In this document: positions 51,374 to 59,799 of the stretch, one piece after another
Position numbering within the stretch: the first letter of the stretch is position 1
Layout: each line of letters begins with the position of its first letter
Notes under the pieces: model-generated
What the model saw: the letters and a program-made list of their open reading frames with translations, nothing else
Database searches by the model: none
Told to the model about the DNA's origin: nothing
Assembly: GCF_000718515.1 (NCBI RefSeq)
Contig: NZ_JNZS01000001.1
Coordinates: 1-64,000 of the forward strand
Reading direction: 5' to 3'
DNA from: Micromonospora parva
GTDB taxonomy: Bacteria > Actinomycetota > Actinomycetes > Mycobacteriales > Micromonosporaceae
Length of the DNA stretch: 64,000 nucleotides
Made by a program: the position numbers and the translations under genes

Positions 51374-52916
51374 CGGGGGGAGCCGGGGCGGAGGACCGCT
51401 CGTCCGACCCGCCCGGCGCGCTGATCGAGGCCGCGATGACCCGACTGGGCACCACCGGCGCGTCCCGCCCCGTGCCCCGCCGGTTGTCGCCGCCAGCGGA
51501 TTCCTCGTGATAGTCCTGCTCCACGTTGACCGACCAGATGTCGTGCGTACTCCCGGTGGCGATGTTCTCGACGGTGAGCATCGCGGTCAGCATCGAGTGG
51601 TCCTGGTTGTTGTAGCGGTGCATGCCGTTGCGGCCCACCGGATGCACGTTCGGCACCGCCTCGGCCAGCCAGGCCCGGATCACCTCCACGTTGTGCTGGT
51701 AGCGCTCGTCGTACACCGGGTAGGCCTTGGGCATCCGCACGACGTAGCCGGCCTCCACCACACCGGGTCGGACCAACCCCAACCGCTCCAGCTCCGCGGT
51801 GGCCAGGGCCACCAGATCGGCATCCGGGGTACGCCACATCTCGTCGTCCTCGAACACGAAGTACTCCAGGCCCAGGCAGGTGCGGCCGTCCTTCACCAGG
51901 TACGGCGACCAGGAGCCGAAGTTCTGGATCCGGCCCACCCGCACCTCCGGGTCGTGCACGTAGATCCAGTTGTCCGGAAACGAGAACTCCGCCGGCACGA
52001 CCAGGGCGACCGTCAGGAAGTCGCGGTAGCGCAGGTCGGCCGCGCAGGCCCGGACCTCCGGCGGGGCCGGCGGGTGCAGCGCGGCCACCAGCTCCGAGAT
52101 CGGCATGGACGAGATCACGTGGTCGGCCGCCTCGGTGCGCTGACCGCCCGTGCCATTGACGGTCACGCTGATCGCCCGTCGGCGGGCCGGGTCGCGGTGC
52201 ACGGCGGTGACCCAGCTGCCGGTGGACAACTGCCCGCCCCGCTCGCGGACCCGCTCGGCGCAGCGTTCCCACATCATCCCCGGCCCGTACTTCGGGTACT
52301 GGAACTGCTCGATCAGGCTCGTCACGTCGGTGCGCCGACGCCGGGGCAGCAGCGCGTTGCGGATCGCCGTGGCCAGCGACAGGTTCTTGATCCGTTGCGC
52401 CGCCCAGTCGGCCTGCAACCGGTGCGCCGGCATACCCCACACCTTCTCCGTGTACGTCTTGAAGAAGATCGAGTACAGCCGCCAGCCGAACCGGGCCGAC
52501 ACCCAGCCCTCGAAGTGCGACTGGTCGCGTGGTGGTCGCAGCCGGGCGCGCGCGTACGAGCCGAGGCAGCGGGCGGCCTCCGGCAGACCCAGGTTGCGCA
52601 GGGCGTTCATGGCGCTCAACGGGTAGTTGAACAGGGCTCCCCGGTAGAAGATGCGGCTCATCCGGGGCCGGGTCAGGAAGTCCTCGTCCGGCAGGATCTC
52701 GTGCCAGAACGCCTCGACCCGGGGCACCTTCGTGAAGAACCGGTGCCCGCCGATGTCGAACCGCCACCCGTCGCGCTCGACGGTCCGGCTGATCCCGCCG
52801 ACCACCTCGTCGGCCTCGAACACCTGCACCGATCGGCCGTGCCGGAGCAGCTCGTACGCCGCGGTGAGCCCGGCCGGCCCCGCGCCGATGACCACCGTGC
52901 CGATGTGCTCGCTCAT
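51369..52916 (-). CDS. FAD-dependent oxidoreductase (UDP-galactopyranose mutase/amine-oxidase-like), 515 aa
   Basis: Flavoprotein with VVIGAGPAGLTAAYELLRHGRSVQVFEADEVVGGISRTVERDGWRFDIGGHRFFTKV at the N-terminus, the double-glycine and GG-motif arrangement of the UGM/protoporphyrinogen-oxidase-like group. FFKTYTEKVWGMPAHRLQADWAAQRIKNLSL and NNQDHSMLTAMLTVENI near the C-terminus are typical of bacterial proteins annotated next to glycosyltransferases. It probably rearranges or oxidises a sugar nucleotide or lipid-linked sugar at the membrane. It diverges from the PIG-V-like mannosyltransferase. The last 40 residues are disordered. Confidence 0.87.
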   Translation of the reverse strand: MSEHIGTVVIGAGPAGLTAAYELLRHGRSVQVFEADEVVGGISRTVERDGWRFDIGGHRFFTKVPRVEAFWHEILPDEDFLTRPRMSRIFYRGALFNYPLSAMNALRNLGLPEAARCLGSYARARLRPPRDQSHFEGWVSARFGWRLYSIFFKTYTEKVWGMPAHRLQADWAAQRIKNLSLATAIRNALLPRRRRTDVTSLIEQFQYPKYGPGMMWERCAERVRERGGQLSTGSWVTAVHRDPARRRAISVTVNGTGGQRTEAADHVISSMPISELVAALHPPAPPEVRACAADLRYRDFLTVALVVPAEFSFPDNWIYVHDPEVRVGRIQNFGSWSPYLVKDGRTCLGLEYFVFEDDEMWRTPDADLVALATAELERLGLVRPGVVEAGYVVRMPKAYPVYDERYQHNVEVIRAWLAEAVPNVHPVGRNGMHRYNNQDHSMLTAMLTVENIATGSTHDIWSVNVEQDYHEESAGGDNRRGTGRDAPVVPSRVIAASISAPGGSDERSSAPAPPA

Positions 52917-53084
52917 GCTGACGCGCTCCCCCTGCTCACCGCCATGGTTGAGGCGCGGCGTCTACCCGTTCTGCGCAGAATGTCACACTTGATGGCGGCT
53001 GGTCCTCGCTTCGGCGGGGCGCGCGGCGGCGTACCACGAGAAGAGCGACTCCCCACGCGGCCGGGGAGCGGGGGAGCGGGGCGG

Positions 53085-54311
53085 ATGGACCGGTGGCGCA
53101 CTGGCACGACGGCGCTGGCCGCCCGGGCGATCGTGGCCGGCCGCGGCGCGGCGCGCCTGGCCCGTCGGGTGCCGGCGCCCTGGCCGTACGTCATTGCCCT
53201 GTTCCTGGGCGCGAAGCTGCTGCTCACAGTGCTCGGGCTCCTGGTCCTGCACGCCTGGGACGGTGTCCCCGGGGCCCCGCCGCCGGACGAGGCGCTGATG
53301 TGGGCGCAACAGCGGGAGATTTCCGGGCACCGGTGGCTGTCGTTCTGGTTCGCCTGGGACTCGCTGCTCTACCTGCGGCTGAGCACCCTGCCCCTGACCG
53401 AGCCGTGGCGAGACTTCGGCTTCCCCCTGCTGTACCCGTTCCTGGCCCGGCCGATCGGCGCGCTGCTGGGCGGCGACAACGCCCTGGCCCTGCTGCTGAT
53501 CAGCAACGTCGCGTTCCTGCTGGCGCTCTGGTACGGCTACCGGCTGGCCGAGCTGCTGCTCGGCGACGCGCGCGCGGCCCGCCGGTTCACCCGGTACCTG
53601 GTGCTGCTGCCGACGGCGTTCCTGTTCCAGGCCGCATTGACCGAGTCGCTCTTCGTCTGCCTCGCGTTGGCCGCCTTCTACTACGCCGAGCGGAGGCGGT
53701 GGCTGCTGGTCGGGGTGGTCGGCTACTTCCTGGCGATGAGCCGCTCCGTCGGCCTGCTCGTGGTGCTGCCGCTGGCTCTGGTGCTGCTGCGCCAGCACGA
53801 CTGGCGGCTGGGCCCGCGCGCCCTGCTCGGCTACCTGCGGATCGGGTGGCCGTTGTTGCTGCTGCCCGCCGGGTGGTTCACCTTCATGGCGTACTGCCGG
53901 TGGCGGGGTGGGGACTGGTTCGCCTACCAGCACGCGCAACAGACCGGGTGGGGGATCGAGGTGCAGAACCCGGTGCCGGTGCTGCTGAACGGGTTGACCG
54001 GGGAGCCACGCGACGCCGCCCGGGTGTGGTTCGCCGTGGCCGTCCTGGGCGTGCTGGTCGCCGGGTTCCGCCGCCGGGAACTGGCCTACCTGGTGTACGG
54101 CGTCCTGATGGTGCTGGTGCCGCTGTCGATGGGGCCGCCGGTGTACAAGAGCCTGCTGCGCTACCTGCTCGCGGTCTTCCCGGTGGCGCTGGTGCTGGCC
54201 CGCTGGGCCCGGCACGCCAGCGTCGACGTGTGGCTGACCGCGACGCTCGCCGTGGTGCAGGGCGTGCTGTTCGTGCTGTGGCTCAGCTACTGGACCCACA
54301 TGATCATCTGA
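53085..54311 (+). CDS. Integral membrane mannosyltransferase (PIG-V family-like), 408 aa
   Basis: Membrane glycosyltransferase with about ten hydrophobic segments. WLSFWFAWDSLLYLRLSTLPL carries a family-type WDxxxY motif in the first extracytoplasmic loop, followed by FGFPLLYPFLARPIGALLGGDNALALLLISN, FLFQAALTESLFVCLALAAFYYAERRRWLLVGVVGYFLAMSRSVGLLV and a terminal helix. PIG-V proteins add mannose from polyprenyl-phosphate-mannose. ATG 53085 has GGGGGAG about 8 bases before it; an ATG at 52992 in frame would add 31 Gly/Arg-rich residues. Acceptor unknown. Confidence 0.85.
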   Translation: MDRWRTGTTALAARAIVAGRGAARLARRVPAPWPYVIALFLGAKLLLTVLGLLVLHAWDGVPGAPPPDEALMWAQQREISGHRWLSFWFAWDSLLYLRLSTLPLTEPWRDFGFPLLYPFLARPIGALLGGDNALALLLISNVAFLLALWYGYRLAELLLGDARAARRFTRYLVLLPTAFLFQAALTESLFVCLALAAFYYAERRRWLLVGVVGYFLAMSRSVGLLVVLPLALVLLRQHDWRLGPRALLGYLRIGWPLLLLPAGWFTFMAYCRWRGGDWFAYQHAQQTGWGIEVQNPVPVLLNGLTGEPRDAARVWFAVAVLGVLVAGFRRRELAYLVYGVLMVLVPLSMGPPVYKSLLRYLLAVFPVALVLARWARHASVDVWLTATLAVVQGVLFVLWLSYWTHMII

Positions 54312-54344
54312 TTGGGCGGACCGCCGGCCGGGCAGGATGAGCGG

Positions 54345-54785
54345 ATGACCGAGTCACTGGTGCGCCTCGACGACCTGGGCGCCTGGCTGATCAAGGGCAA
54401 CGCCGACCTGGTCGACCTCACCGCCCGGTTCGCCGCCGAGCCACTGGTGACGAGTTGGTGCGTCCGCCCCGGTTATCGGGCGCGGCTGATGCGCGCCGGG
54501 CACCCGGTGATCTTCTGGGCCAGCGGCAGCCGGGCCCGACTGCCGTACGGGGTGTGGGGCGTCGGACGGGTCACCGGAGCGGCCACGCCGGGCCCTGCGG
54601 GGCAGCAGTGGTCAGTGCCGCTGGACCTGCCCATCCTCGCCGCCGGGGACCGGGTGCCCCGCACCGTGCTGCGCGCCGACGACCGACTCGCCGACCTGGA
54701 GGTGTTGCGTCAGCCGCAGGCCGCCAACCCCTCCTACCTGACAGTGGCCCAGTTCGCCGCCCTGCGCACCCATCTGCCACTGTGA
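54345..54785 (+). CDS. EVE/PUA-like domain protein, 146 aa
   Basis: Small soluble protein. SWCVRPGYRARLMRAGHPVIFWASGSRARLPYGVWGVGRVTGAA and VPLDLPILAAGDRVPRTVLRAD match the strand order and Trp/Gly pattern of EVE (PUA-like) domains, which bind modified bases in RNA or DNA. LEVLRQPQAANPSYLTVAQFAAL is the usual final segment. ATG 54345, 33 bases after the mannosyltransferase stop. Some EVE proteins are linked to modification-dependent restriction, but no nuclease or McrB gene lies nearby. Confidence 0.68.
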   Translation: MTESLVRLDDLGAWLIKGNADLVDLTARFAAEPLVTSWCVRPGYRARLMRAGHPVIFWASGSRARLPYGVWGVGRVTGAATPGPAGQQWSVPLDLPILAAGDRVPRTVLRADDRLADLEVLRQPQAANPSYLTVAQFAALRTHLPL

Positions 54786-54865
54786 GCGCGAGGGCGGCCG
54801 CGCCTCGCCGGAACTGCCTGTGCGAACCTGTCACCGATGTTCGGAGCGAACTGAGTGGAGGCCCG

Positions 54866-55438
54866 GTGTTCGCAGTGCCGCTGACCGAGGACGTCGAGCT
54901 GCGCCCGCTGGAGCCGTGGCGGGCCGAGGAGTTCCTCGCCAACCTCGACCGGGCCCGGGAGCACATCCAACCGTGGGTGTCGCCGACCTTCGTGGCCACC
55001 GACCTTGCGTCGGCCCGCGCGGTCCTGCAGCGCTACGCCGACCGCTGGGCCAGCGACAGCGGCGGCATCTGGGGGCTGTGGTGGCGCGGCACCCTGGTCG
55101 GCGGGGTCCTGCTCGTGTCGTTCGACGTGACCCGAGGTGTCTGCGAGGTCGGCTGCTGGGTGGAGCCGGCAGCCGAGGGAAAGGGCATGGTCGCACCGGC
55201 GGTCCGCCGGCTCGTCGACTGGGCGGTGCGCGAGCGCGGCATCCAGCGGGTGGAGTGGCGCACCAACGCCGACAATACCCGCAGCAAGGCCCTCGCCGGT
55301 CGGCTCGGCCTGCGCCTGGACGGCACGCTCCGCCAGGTCGCCCCCGGCCCGAACGGCCGGATCGACCTCGAAGTCTGGTCCGTGCTGGCCGACGAGTGGT
55401 TGGCCGGATCGAGCGGGACGCCGGCCACTGTCCACTGA
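54866..55438 (+). CDS. GNAT acetyltransferase (RimJ/RimL family), 190 aa
   Basis: Starts FAVPLTEDVELRPLEPWRAEEFLANLDRAREHIQPWVSPTFV, a signature of the RimJ/RimL ribosomal-protein or small-molecule acetyltransferases. The acetyl-CoA region is VGCWVEPAAEGKGMVAPAVRRLVDWAVRERGI and the following VEWRTNADNTRSKALAGRLGLRLDGTLRQV is typical. GTG 54866 has GGAGG 4 bases before it. Acceptor unknown. Confidence 0.9.
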   Translation: MFAVPLTEDVELRPLEPWRAEEFLANLDRAREHIQPWVSPTFVATDLASARAVLQRYADRWASDSGGIWGLWWRGTLVGGVLLVSFDVTRGVCEVGCWVEPAAEGKGMVAPAVRRLVDWAVRERGIQRVEWRTNADNTRSKALAGRLGLRLDGTLRQVAPGPNGRIDLEVWSVLADEWLAGSSGTPATVH

Positions 55439-55477
55439 CGACGCATTTCTGTCGTACCCGGGCGACACCATGCATCC

Positions 55478-55891
55478 ATGGCCGTCCCCGCGCTCACCCC
55501 TCGTCCCGACCCGCCGCGTTCCGTGCCGCTGCGTGAGGCGCGCACCCGGTTCAGCCAGCTCGTCGCGCTGGCCGAGCTGACCGACGCGGTCACCGTCGTC
55601 ACCCGCGACGGCGACCCCCGCCCGGTCGCCGCGATCGTCCCCGCCGTGGCCGCCCGCAGCGGCGCGCAGGCCCGCGCCGACGCCGACCGTCTCGCCACGG
55701 TCACCGCCGGATGGGCTCGGCGCCTCGACGAGCAGCACCGACGCAGCAGCCAGCGGCACGCCGCCGAGCTGAGCGCGGTCCGCGCGGCGCTGGCCGAGGT
55801 GTGGTCCGAGCTGGATCGCCGGATCGTCCCGGGCAGCGATCCGGCGCTGGCCCGGCTGCGCGCCGCACACCACGACCTGCTCGCCGGCTGA
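55478..55891 (+). CDS. Phd/YefM-type antitoxin-like protein without visible toxin, 137 aa
   Basis: Residues about 15-55 (SVPLREARTRFSQLVALAELTDAVTVVTRDGDPRPVAAIVP) fit the Phd/YefM N-terminal DNA-binding fold. The rest is a long Ala/Arg-rich helix, much longer than the toxin-binding tail of ordinary YefM proteins. No PIN, Doc or RelE-type gene lies next to it: the following gene is modC on the other strand. So it is either an orphan antitoxin or a transcription factor. A 20-base sequence covering its stop codon is duplicated directly behind it. Confidence 0.75.
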   Translation: MAVPALTPRPDPPRSVPLREARTRFSQLVALAELTDAVTVVTRDGDPRPVAAIVPAVAARSGAQARADADRLATVTAGWARRLDEQHRRSSQRHAAELSAVRAALAEVWSELDRRIVPGSDPALARLRAAHHDLLAG

Positions 55892-55928
55892 CGCGCTCCC
55901 GCGCGACAGCCGGCTGACGCGCTCCCGC
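55883..55928. repeat. Direct duplication at the stop codon of the Phd-like gene
   Basis: GCCGGCTGACGCGCTCCCGC occurs at 55883-55902 and exactly again at 55909-55928 (26-base period). The first copy holds the GGC-TGA end of the gene. A simple recent tandem duplication. Confidence 0.85.
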
Positions 55929-55971
55929 ACGGGTGGGCAACGTCCGCGCCGGTGCGAGCCGCGCGCCCCGG

Positions 55972-57039
55972 TCAGCCGGTGGCCGGGTACGCTTGCGTCT
56001 CGGTCGCCTTGACCGCCGCCCACACCCGCTGGCCCGGGATCAGCCGCAGGTGGGCGGCGGCGGCCGGGGTGACGTCGGCGGCCACCCCGATCGGCCCGTC
56101 CAGTTGCACCCGTACGTTGTCACCGTGGCGTTGCACGCCGACCACCGTCCCCGCCCAGGTGTTGCGCGCGCTGCCCTCCGGCCGGGCCGGGTGCAGCGCC
56201 ACCGCGGCCGGCCGGAACGCCACGAACGCCTCGCCGTCCAACCGGTCGGCGACAGTGAGGGTCAGCTCCGGTGAAACCCGCACCCCGTGCCCGTCGGCGC
56301 GGCCCCGGTACAGGTTCAACCCGACCAGCCGGGCGACGTAGTCGGTGCGCGGCCGGGCGGTCACGCTCGGCCCGTCGCCCTCCTGCACGACCCGGCCACC
56401 CTCGACGATGACCAGTCGGTCGGCCAGCGCCAGCGCGTCCAGCGGGTCGTGGGTGACCAGCACCGTCGCGCCCGCGTGCGCCGACAGGTGCCGGTGCAGC
56501 TCCGCGCGGGTGTCCAACCGGGTGCGGGCGTCCAGCGCGGCCAGCGGCTCGTCCAGCAACAGCAGCGACGGTGCCACGGCGAGCGCGCGGGCCAGCGCCA
56601 CCCGCTGCGCCTGGCCTCCGGAGAGCTGCCGGGGCCGGTGCCGTGCCTGCGCGTCGAGCCCCACCCGGGTCAGCCACTCCCGGGCCGTGGCGCGGGCGGC
56701 CCGCCGCTCGACACCGTGCCGGCGCGGCCCGAAGGCCACGTTGTCCACCGCGCTCAGGTGCGGAAAGAGCAGGTAGTCCTGGAAGACCACGCCGATCGGC
56801 CGGCGCTCGGTGGGCACCCAGCCCCCGGTGGCCGGGCGGTCCAGGTCGACGCCGTCGAGGGTGACGTGACCGGCGGTGAGCGGATGCAGCCCGGCCAGCG
56901 CGCGCAGCGCGGTCGTCTTGCCGGCCCCGTTCGGGCCGAGCAACGCGACCACCTCGCCGGGTGCGACCCGCAGCGGCACGTCGAGTCGGAAGGCGCCCCG
57001 GTCGACGACGACCCGGGCGTCCAGCAGGGCATCGCTCAT
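55972..57039 (-). CDS. modC: Molybdate ABC transporter ATPase with TOBE domain (ModC), 355 aa
   Basis: ATPase of the molybdate importer. Walker A GPNGAGKTT, Q-loop VFQDYLLFPHLS, signature LSGGQAQRVALARAL, Walker B SLLLLDEPLAALD, switch VTHDPLDALALADRL. After about residue 290 comes a TOBE/Mop-type domain (GTVVGVQRHGDNVRVQLDGPIGVAADVTPAAAAHLRLIPGQRVWAAVKATE) that binds oxyanion. ATG 57039 overlaps the modB stop (ATGA). Last gene of the operon. Confidence 0.95.
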   Translation of the reverse strand: MSDALLDARVVVDRGAFRLDVPLRVAPGEVVALLGPNGAGKTTALRALAGLHPLTAGHVTLDGVDLDRPATGGWVPTERRPIGVVFQDYLLFPHLSAVDNVAFGPRRHGVERRAARATAREWLTRVGLDAQARHRPRQLSGGQAQRVALARALAVAPSLLLLDEPLAALDARTRLDTRAELHRHLSAHAGATVLVTHDPLDALALADRLVIVEGGRVVQEGDGPSVTARPRTDYVARLVGLNLYRGRADGHGVRVSPELTLTVADRLDGEAFVAFRPAAVALHPARPEGSARNTWAGTVVGVQRHGDNVRVQLDGPIGVAADVTPAAAAHLRLIPGQRVWAAVKATETQAYPATG

Positions 57040-57890
57040 GCGGTGCTCATCCAGCGGTCGCGCAACGCGACCAGGATGCCCACCGACACGACGAGCAGCA
57101 CCAGGCTGAGCACGATCGCGGACTCCAGGTCGGTCTCCAACGCCAGGTAGACGGCGAGCGGCATGGTCTGGGTGCGGCCGGGATAGTTGCCGGCGAAGGT
57201 GATGGTGGCCCCGAACTCGCCGAGCGCCCGCGCCCAGCAGAGCACCGCCCCGGCGGCCAGCCCGGGCGCCACCAACGGCAGCGTGACGTGGGTGAACGCG
57301 GTCCACCGGCTGGCCCCCAACGTCGCGGCGGCCTCCTCGTAGCGGTGGTCGGCGGCGCGCAGCGCACCCTCCACGGCGATCACGAGGAATGGCATGGCCA
57401 CGAACGCCTCGGCCAGCACGACACCAGTGGTGGTGAACGGCAGGGTGATGCCGAACGTGGTGTCGAGCCACCCGCCGAGCAGCCCGCGCCGGCCGAAGAC
57501 CAGCAGCAGCGCCACCCCACCGACCACCGGCGGCAGCACCAGTGGCACGGTGACCAGCGCCCGCACCAGCCGGCGGCCGGGGAACTCGACCCGGGCCAGC
57601 ACCCAGGCGAGCGGCACCCCGAGCAGCAGGCAGAGCGCGGTCGCCAGCGTCGCGGTCTGCACCGACAGCCGCAGCGCGGTCAACGCGCCCGGCTCGGTGA
57701 GCCGCTGCGGCAGTGTGGTCCACGGCGCCCGGATCACCAGCCCGACCAGCGGCAGGACGAGGAAGAGCAGCCCCACCCCGGCGGGGATCAGCAGCGCCGC
57801 CGGCACCCGCCCCCGCCGTCGCGGCGTGGCCCGGCGCTCGCGTGCCGCCTCGTCACGCTCGCCTGCGATGTCGTCGCGGACCTGCCTCAC
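57036..57890 (-). CDS. modB: Molybdate ABC transporter permease (ModB), 284 aa
   Basis: Membrane subunit with five or six hydrophobic helices after an Arg-rich N-terminus. TALRLSVQTATLATALCLLLGVPLAWVLARVEFPGRRLVRALVTVPLVLPPVVGGVALLLVFGR is characteristic of ModB, and EEAAATLGASRWTAFTHVTLPLVAPGLAAGAVLCWARALGEFGATITFAG is the ATPase-coupling loop. GTG start overlaps the modA stop and its stop overlaps modC. Confidence 0.95.
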   Translation of the reverse strand: MRQVRDDIAGERDEAARERRATPRRRGRVPAALLIPAGVGLLFLVLPLVGLVIRAPWTTLPQRLTEPGALTALRLSVQTATLATALCLLLGVPLAWVLARVEFPGRRLVRALVTVPLVLPPVVGGVALLLVFGRRGLLGGWLDTTFGITLPFTTTGVVLAEAFVAMPFLVIAVEGALRAADHRYEEAAATLGASRWTAFTHVTLPLVAPGLAAGAVLCWARALGEFGATITFAGNYPGRTQTMPLAVYLALETDLESAIVLSLVLLVVSVGILVALRDRWMSTA

Positions 57891-58666
57891 GGGGCCTGGA
57901 ACCCGGCCTCGGCGAGGACCGTCTGCGCCGGCGCCGAGCGGACGTACGCGACGAAAGCCCGCGCGCCGGCCGGATTGGGCGCGTCCTTCAGCGCGACGAT
58001 CGGGTAGTCGTTGACAGCCCGCGCCGACTCGGGGAACTCCACACCGGTCACGTCGGCGCTCGCCGCACGCACGTCGGTGCGGTAGACCAGAGCGGCGTCG
58101 ACCTCGCCGAGCTTCACCTTGGCGAGCGCGCCCTTGACGTCCTGCTCCAGGGTGACAGGTGTCAGCGCGACACCGGCCGCGTCCAGGACGGTGCGGGCCG
58201 CCGCGCCGCAGGGCACCTGGTTGGCGCAGAGCGCCACCTTCACGCCGGGCCGGCTCAGGTCGGCCAGCCCGGTCACGCCTTTCGGGTTGTCCCGGGGCAC
58301 CGCGATGACCAACTGGTTGCGGGCGAAGACGGTCGGTGTGCCGTCGGCGTTGCCCGCCTCGGTGACCGTGGCCATGTTCGCCGGGGCGGCGGAGGCGAAC
58401 ACGTCCGCCGGCGCGCCCTGGTTGATCTGGTTGGCCAGCGCGGAGCTGCCCGCGACGTTGAGGGTCACGGTGCTGCCGGGATTGGCGGCCTCGAACTCCT
58501 TGCCGATCCGGCGGAACGACTCGGTCAGCGAGGCGGCCGCGAACACCGTCACCGCCCCGGTGCCCCGGCCGTCCGCGCCGGAGGCCTTGTCGTCGCCCGC
58601 GCCGCAGCCGGCGGCCGCCAGCGCCATGACCACGGCCATCGCCGTGCGCGTCGTCCGCGCGCTCAT
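57887..58666 (-). CDS. modA: Molybdate-binding lipoprotein (ModA), 259 aa
   Basis: Extracytoplasmic receptor for molybdate/tungstate. Lipobox AAAGC with Cys21. VTVFAAASLTESFRRIGKEFEAANPGSTVTLNVAGSSALANQINQGAPADVFASAAPANM contains the Ser residues that bind the oxyanion (AASL and AGSS), and VPCGAAARTVLDAAGV and VDAALVYRTDVRA are typical. ATG 58666 overlaps the regulator stop upstream (ATGA). Confidence 0.95.
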   Translation of the reverse strand: MSARTTRTAMAVVMALAAAGCGAGDDKASGADGRGTGAVTVFAAASLTESFRRIGKEFEAANPGSTVTLNVAGSSALANQINQGAPADVFASAAPANMATVTEAGNADGTPTVFARNQLVIAVPRDNPKGVTGLADLSRPGVKVALCANQVPCGAAARTVLDAAGVALTPVTLEQDVKGALAKVKLGEVDAALVYRTDVRAASADVTGVEFPESARAVNDYPIVALKDAPNPAGARAFVAYVRSAPAQTVLAEAGFQAP

Positions 58667-59079
58667 CCGCCCGGCCTTCCCCTGCTCGACGCTGGTGCGG
58701 CCCGCTCCACCACCACCGTTGTCGACTTGATCACCGCGACGGCCACCGACCCGACCCGCAGGTCGAGCTCGTCGACCGCCTCCCGGCTCATCAGCGACAC
58801 GACCCGGAACGGGCCAGCCTGGATGTCGACCTGGGCCATCACCGTGTCCTTGCGGACGTCGACGACGATGCCGCGCAGCCGGTTGCGGGCCGAGGAGAAC
58901 TCGGCGCCCGCGTCCGGGTCGGCGGCCTGGGCGCGGGCGAACGCCGCCAGGTCGACGCCGTCGATCACCCGGTGGCCGTGCTCGTCGCGCCCGGCCGTCA
59001 GCCGCCCGGCATCGACCCAGCGGCGGATCGTGTCGCTGCTGACGCCGAGCAGGTCGGCCGCCTCACCGATCCGGAACAT
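58663..59079 (-). CDS. HTH-Mop molybdate-responsive regulator/binding protein, 138 aa
   Basis: MerR-like helix-turn-helix (MFRIGEAADLLGVSSDTIRRWVDAGRLTAGRDEHGHRVIDGVDLAAFA, residues 1-46) joined to one Mop/TOBE molybdate-binding domain (NRLRGIVVDVRKDTVMAQVDIQAGPFRVVSLMSREAVDELDLRVGSVAVAVIKSTTVVVE). ATG 59079 has GGTGAG 8 bases before it; a GTG two codons earlier is too close to that site. First gene of the mod operon and coupled to modA, so likely an oxyanion-sensing autoregulator of uptake. Confidence 0.9.
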   Translation of the reverse strand: MFRIGEAADLLGVSSDTIRRWVDAGRLTAGRDEHGHRVIDGVDLAAFARAQAADPDAGAEFSSARNRLRGIVVDVRKDTVMAQVDIQAGPFRVVSLMSREAVDELDLRVGSVAVAVIKSTTVVVERAAPASSRGRPGG

Positions 59080-59218
59080 CGTCACCGGCTCACCATAGCT
59101 GCCGCATCTGCGAGCGCGAAAGGCCGAAACGAGCCGTGTCTGCGTACCTCTTGGGGCTTCTGCGGCCGTGACTGCGTGTCTCCCGCGCGGCCCGGGTTTG
59201 CCTCGGGGGGCGCGCGGC

Positions 59219-59662
59219 TCAGGCGTCGCGGTTGTCGTACGTCGCGCGGTTGGCGAGCACGTCGTCCATGTGCGCTTCGGCCCAACCCTTCACGCCACGC
59301 ATCAGGTGGTGCAGGGAGATGCCGAGGTCGGTCAGCTCGTAGGTGACGGTGACGGGCACTGTCGGCACCACGGTGCGGGTGATCAGACCGTCGCGTTCCA
59401 GGGAGCGCAGTGTCTGGGTGAGCATCTTCTGACTGACCCCGGCCAGCAGGCGCGACAGCTCCGAGTAGCGCATCGGGCGGGGCTCGCCCGCGCAGTCGAG
59501 GCCGAAGCGGTGCGAGCCGTCGCTGTTCAGCGCCGCCAGCACCAGGGTGACCCACTTGTCAGCGATGCGGTCGAGCAGCTTTCGACTCGGACACTGCGCC
59601 AGGAAGGCGTCATATTCCACCTTGGCCTGAGCCCTCTTCTGCGCCGCCGTGGTCGTTGTCAT
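59219..59662 (-). CDS. HxlR-family transcriptional regulator, 147 aa
   Basis: Winged-helix HxlR domain: CPSRKLLDRIADKWVTLVLAALNSDGSHRFGL..PMRYSELSRLLAGVSQKMLTQTLRSLERDGLITRTVVPTVPVTVTYELTDLGISL. Cys24 is at the position used for redox sensing in family members such as YodB and HypR. ATG 59662 has GAGGAG 7 bases upstream. Divergent from an aldo/keto reductase at 59800, with inverted repeats in the gap, hence probably its electrophile-responsive repressor. Confidence 0.92.
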   Translation of the reverse strand: MTTTTAAQKRAQAKVEYDAFLAQCPSRKLLDRIADKWVTLVLAALNSDGSHRFGLDCAGEPRPMRYSELSRLLAGVSQKMLTQTLRSLERDGLITRTVVPTVPVTVTYELTDLGISLHHLMRGVKGWAEAHMDDVLANRATYDNRDA

Positions 59663-59692
59663 CGAGCCGCTCCTCAGCCGCCGGGGCGTTAC

Positions 59693-59722
59693 GCACCTTC
59701 AGGTGCCTACTTCCGAAAGTGA
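59693..59722. promoter_or_regulatory. HxlR operator candidates
   Basis: GCACCT-TC-AGGTGC (59693-59706) is a perfect inverted repeat, followed by ACTT-CCGA-AAGT (59709-59720), another perfect one. Both lie in the divergent gap between the HxlR and aldo/keto reductase genes. Confidence 0.6.
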
Positions 59723-59799
59723 AGCTACACCCCGAGGGTGGAGCAGGTAGACGATGCGTCGGCACCGCTCGGCGCGACACGAGAGCCAGAGGTACGAAC

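Noticed and set aside
54345-54785. EVE-like protein as part of a modification-dependent restriction system
   Set aside because: No McrB-type NTPase, nuclease or methyltransferase lies nearby.
59080-59218. Molybdenum-cofactor riboswitch before the mod operon
   Set aside because: Only about 140 bases with no recognisable Moco aptamer structure; control by the HTH-Mop protein explains regulation.
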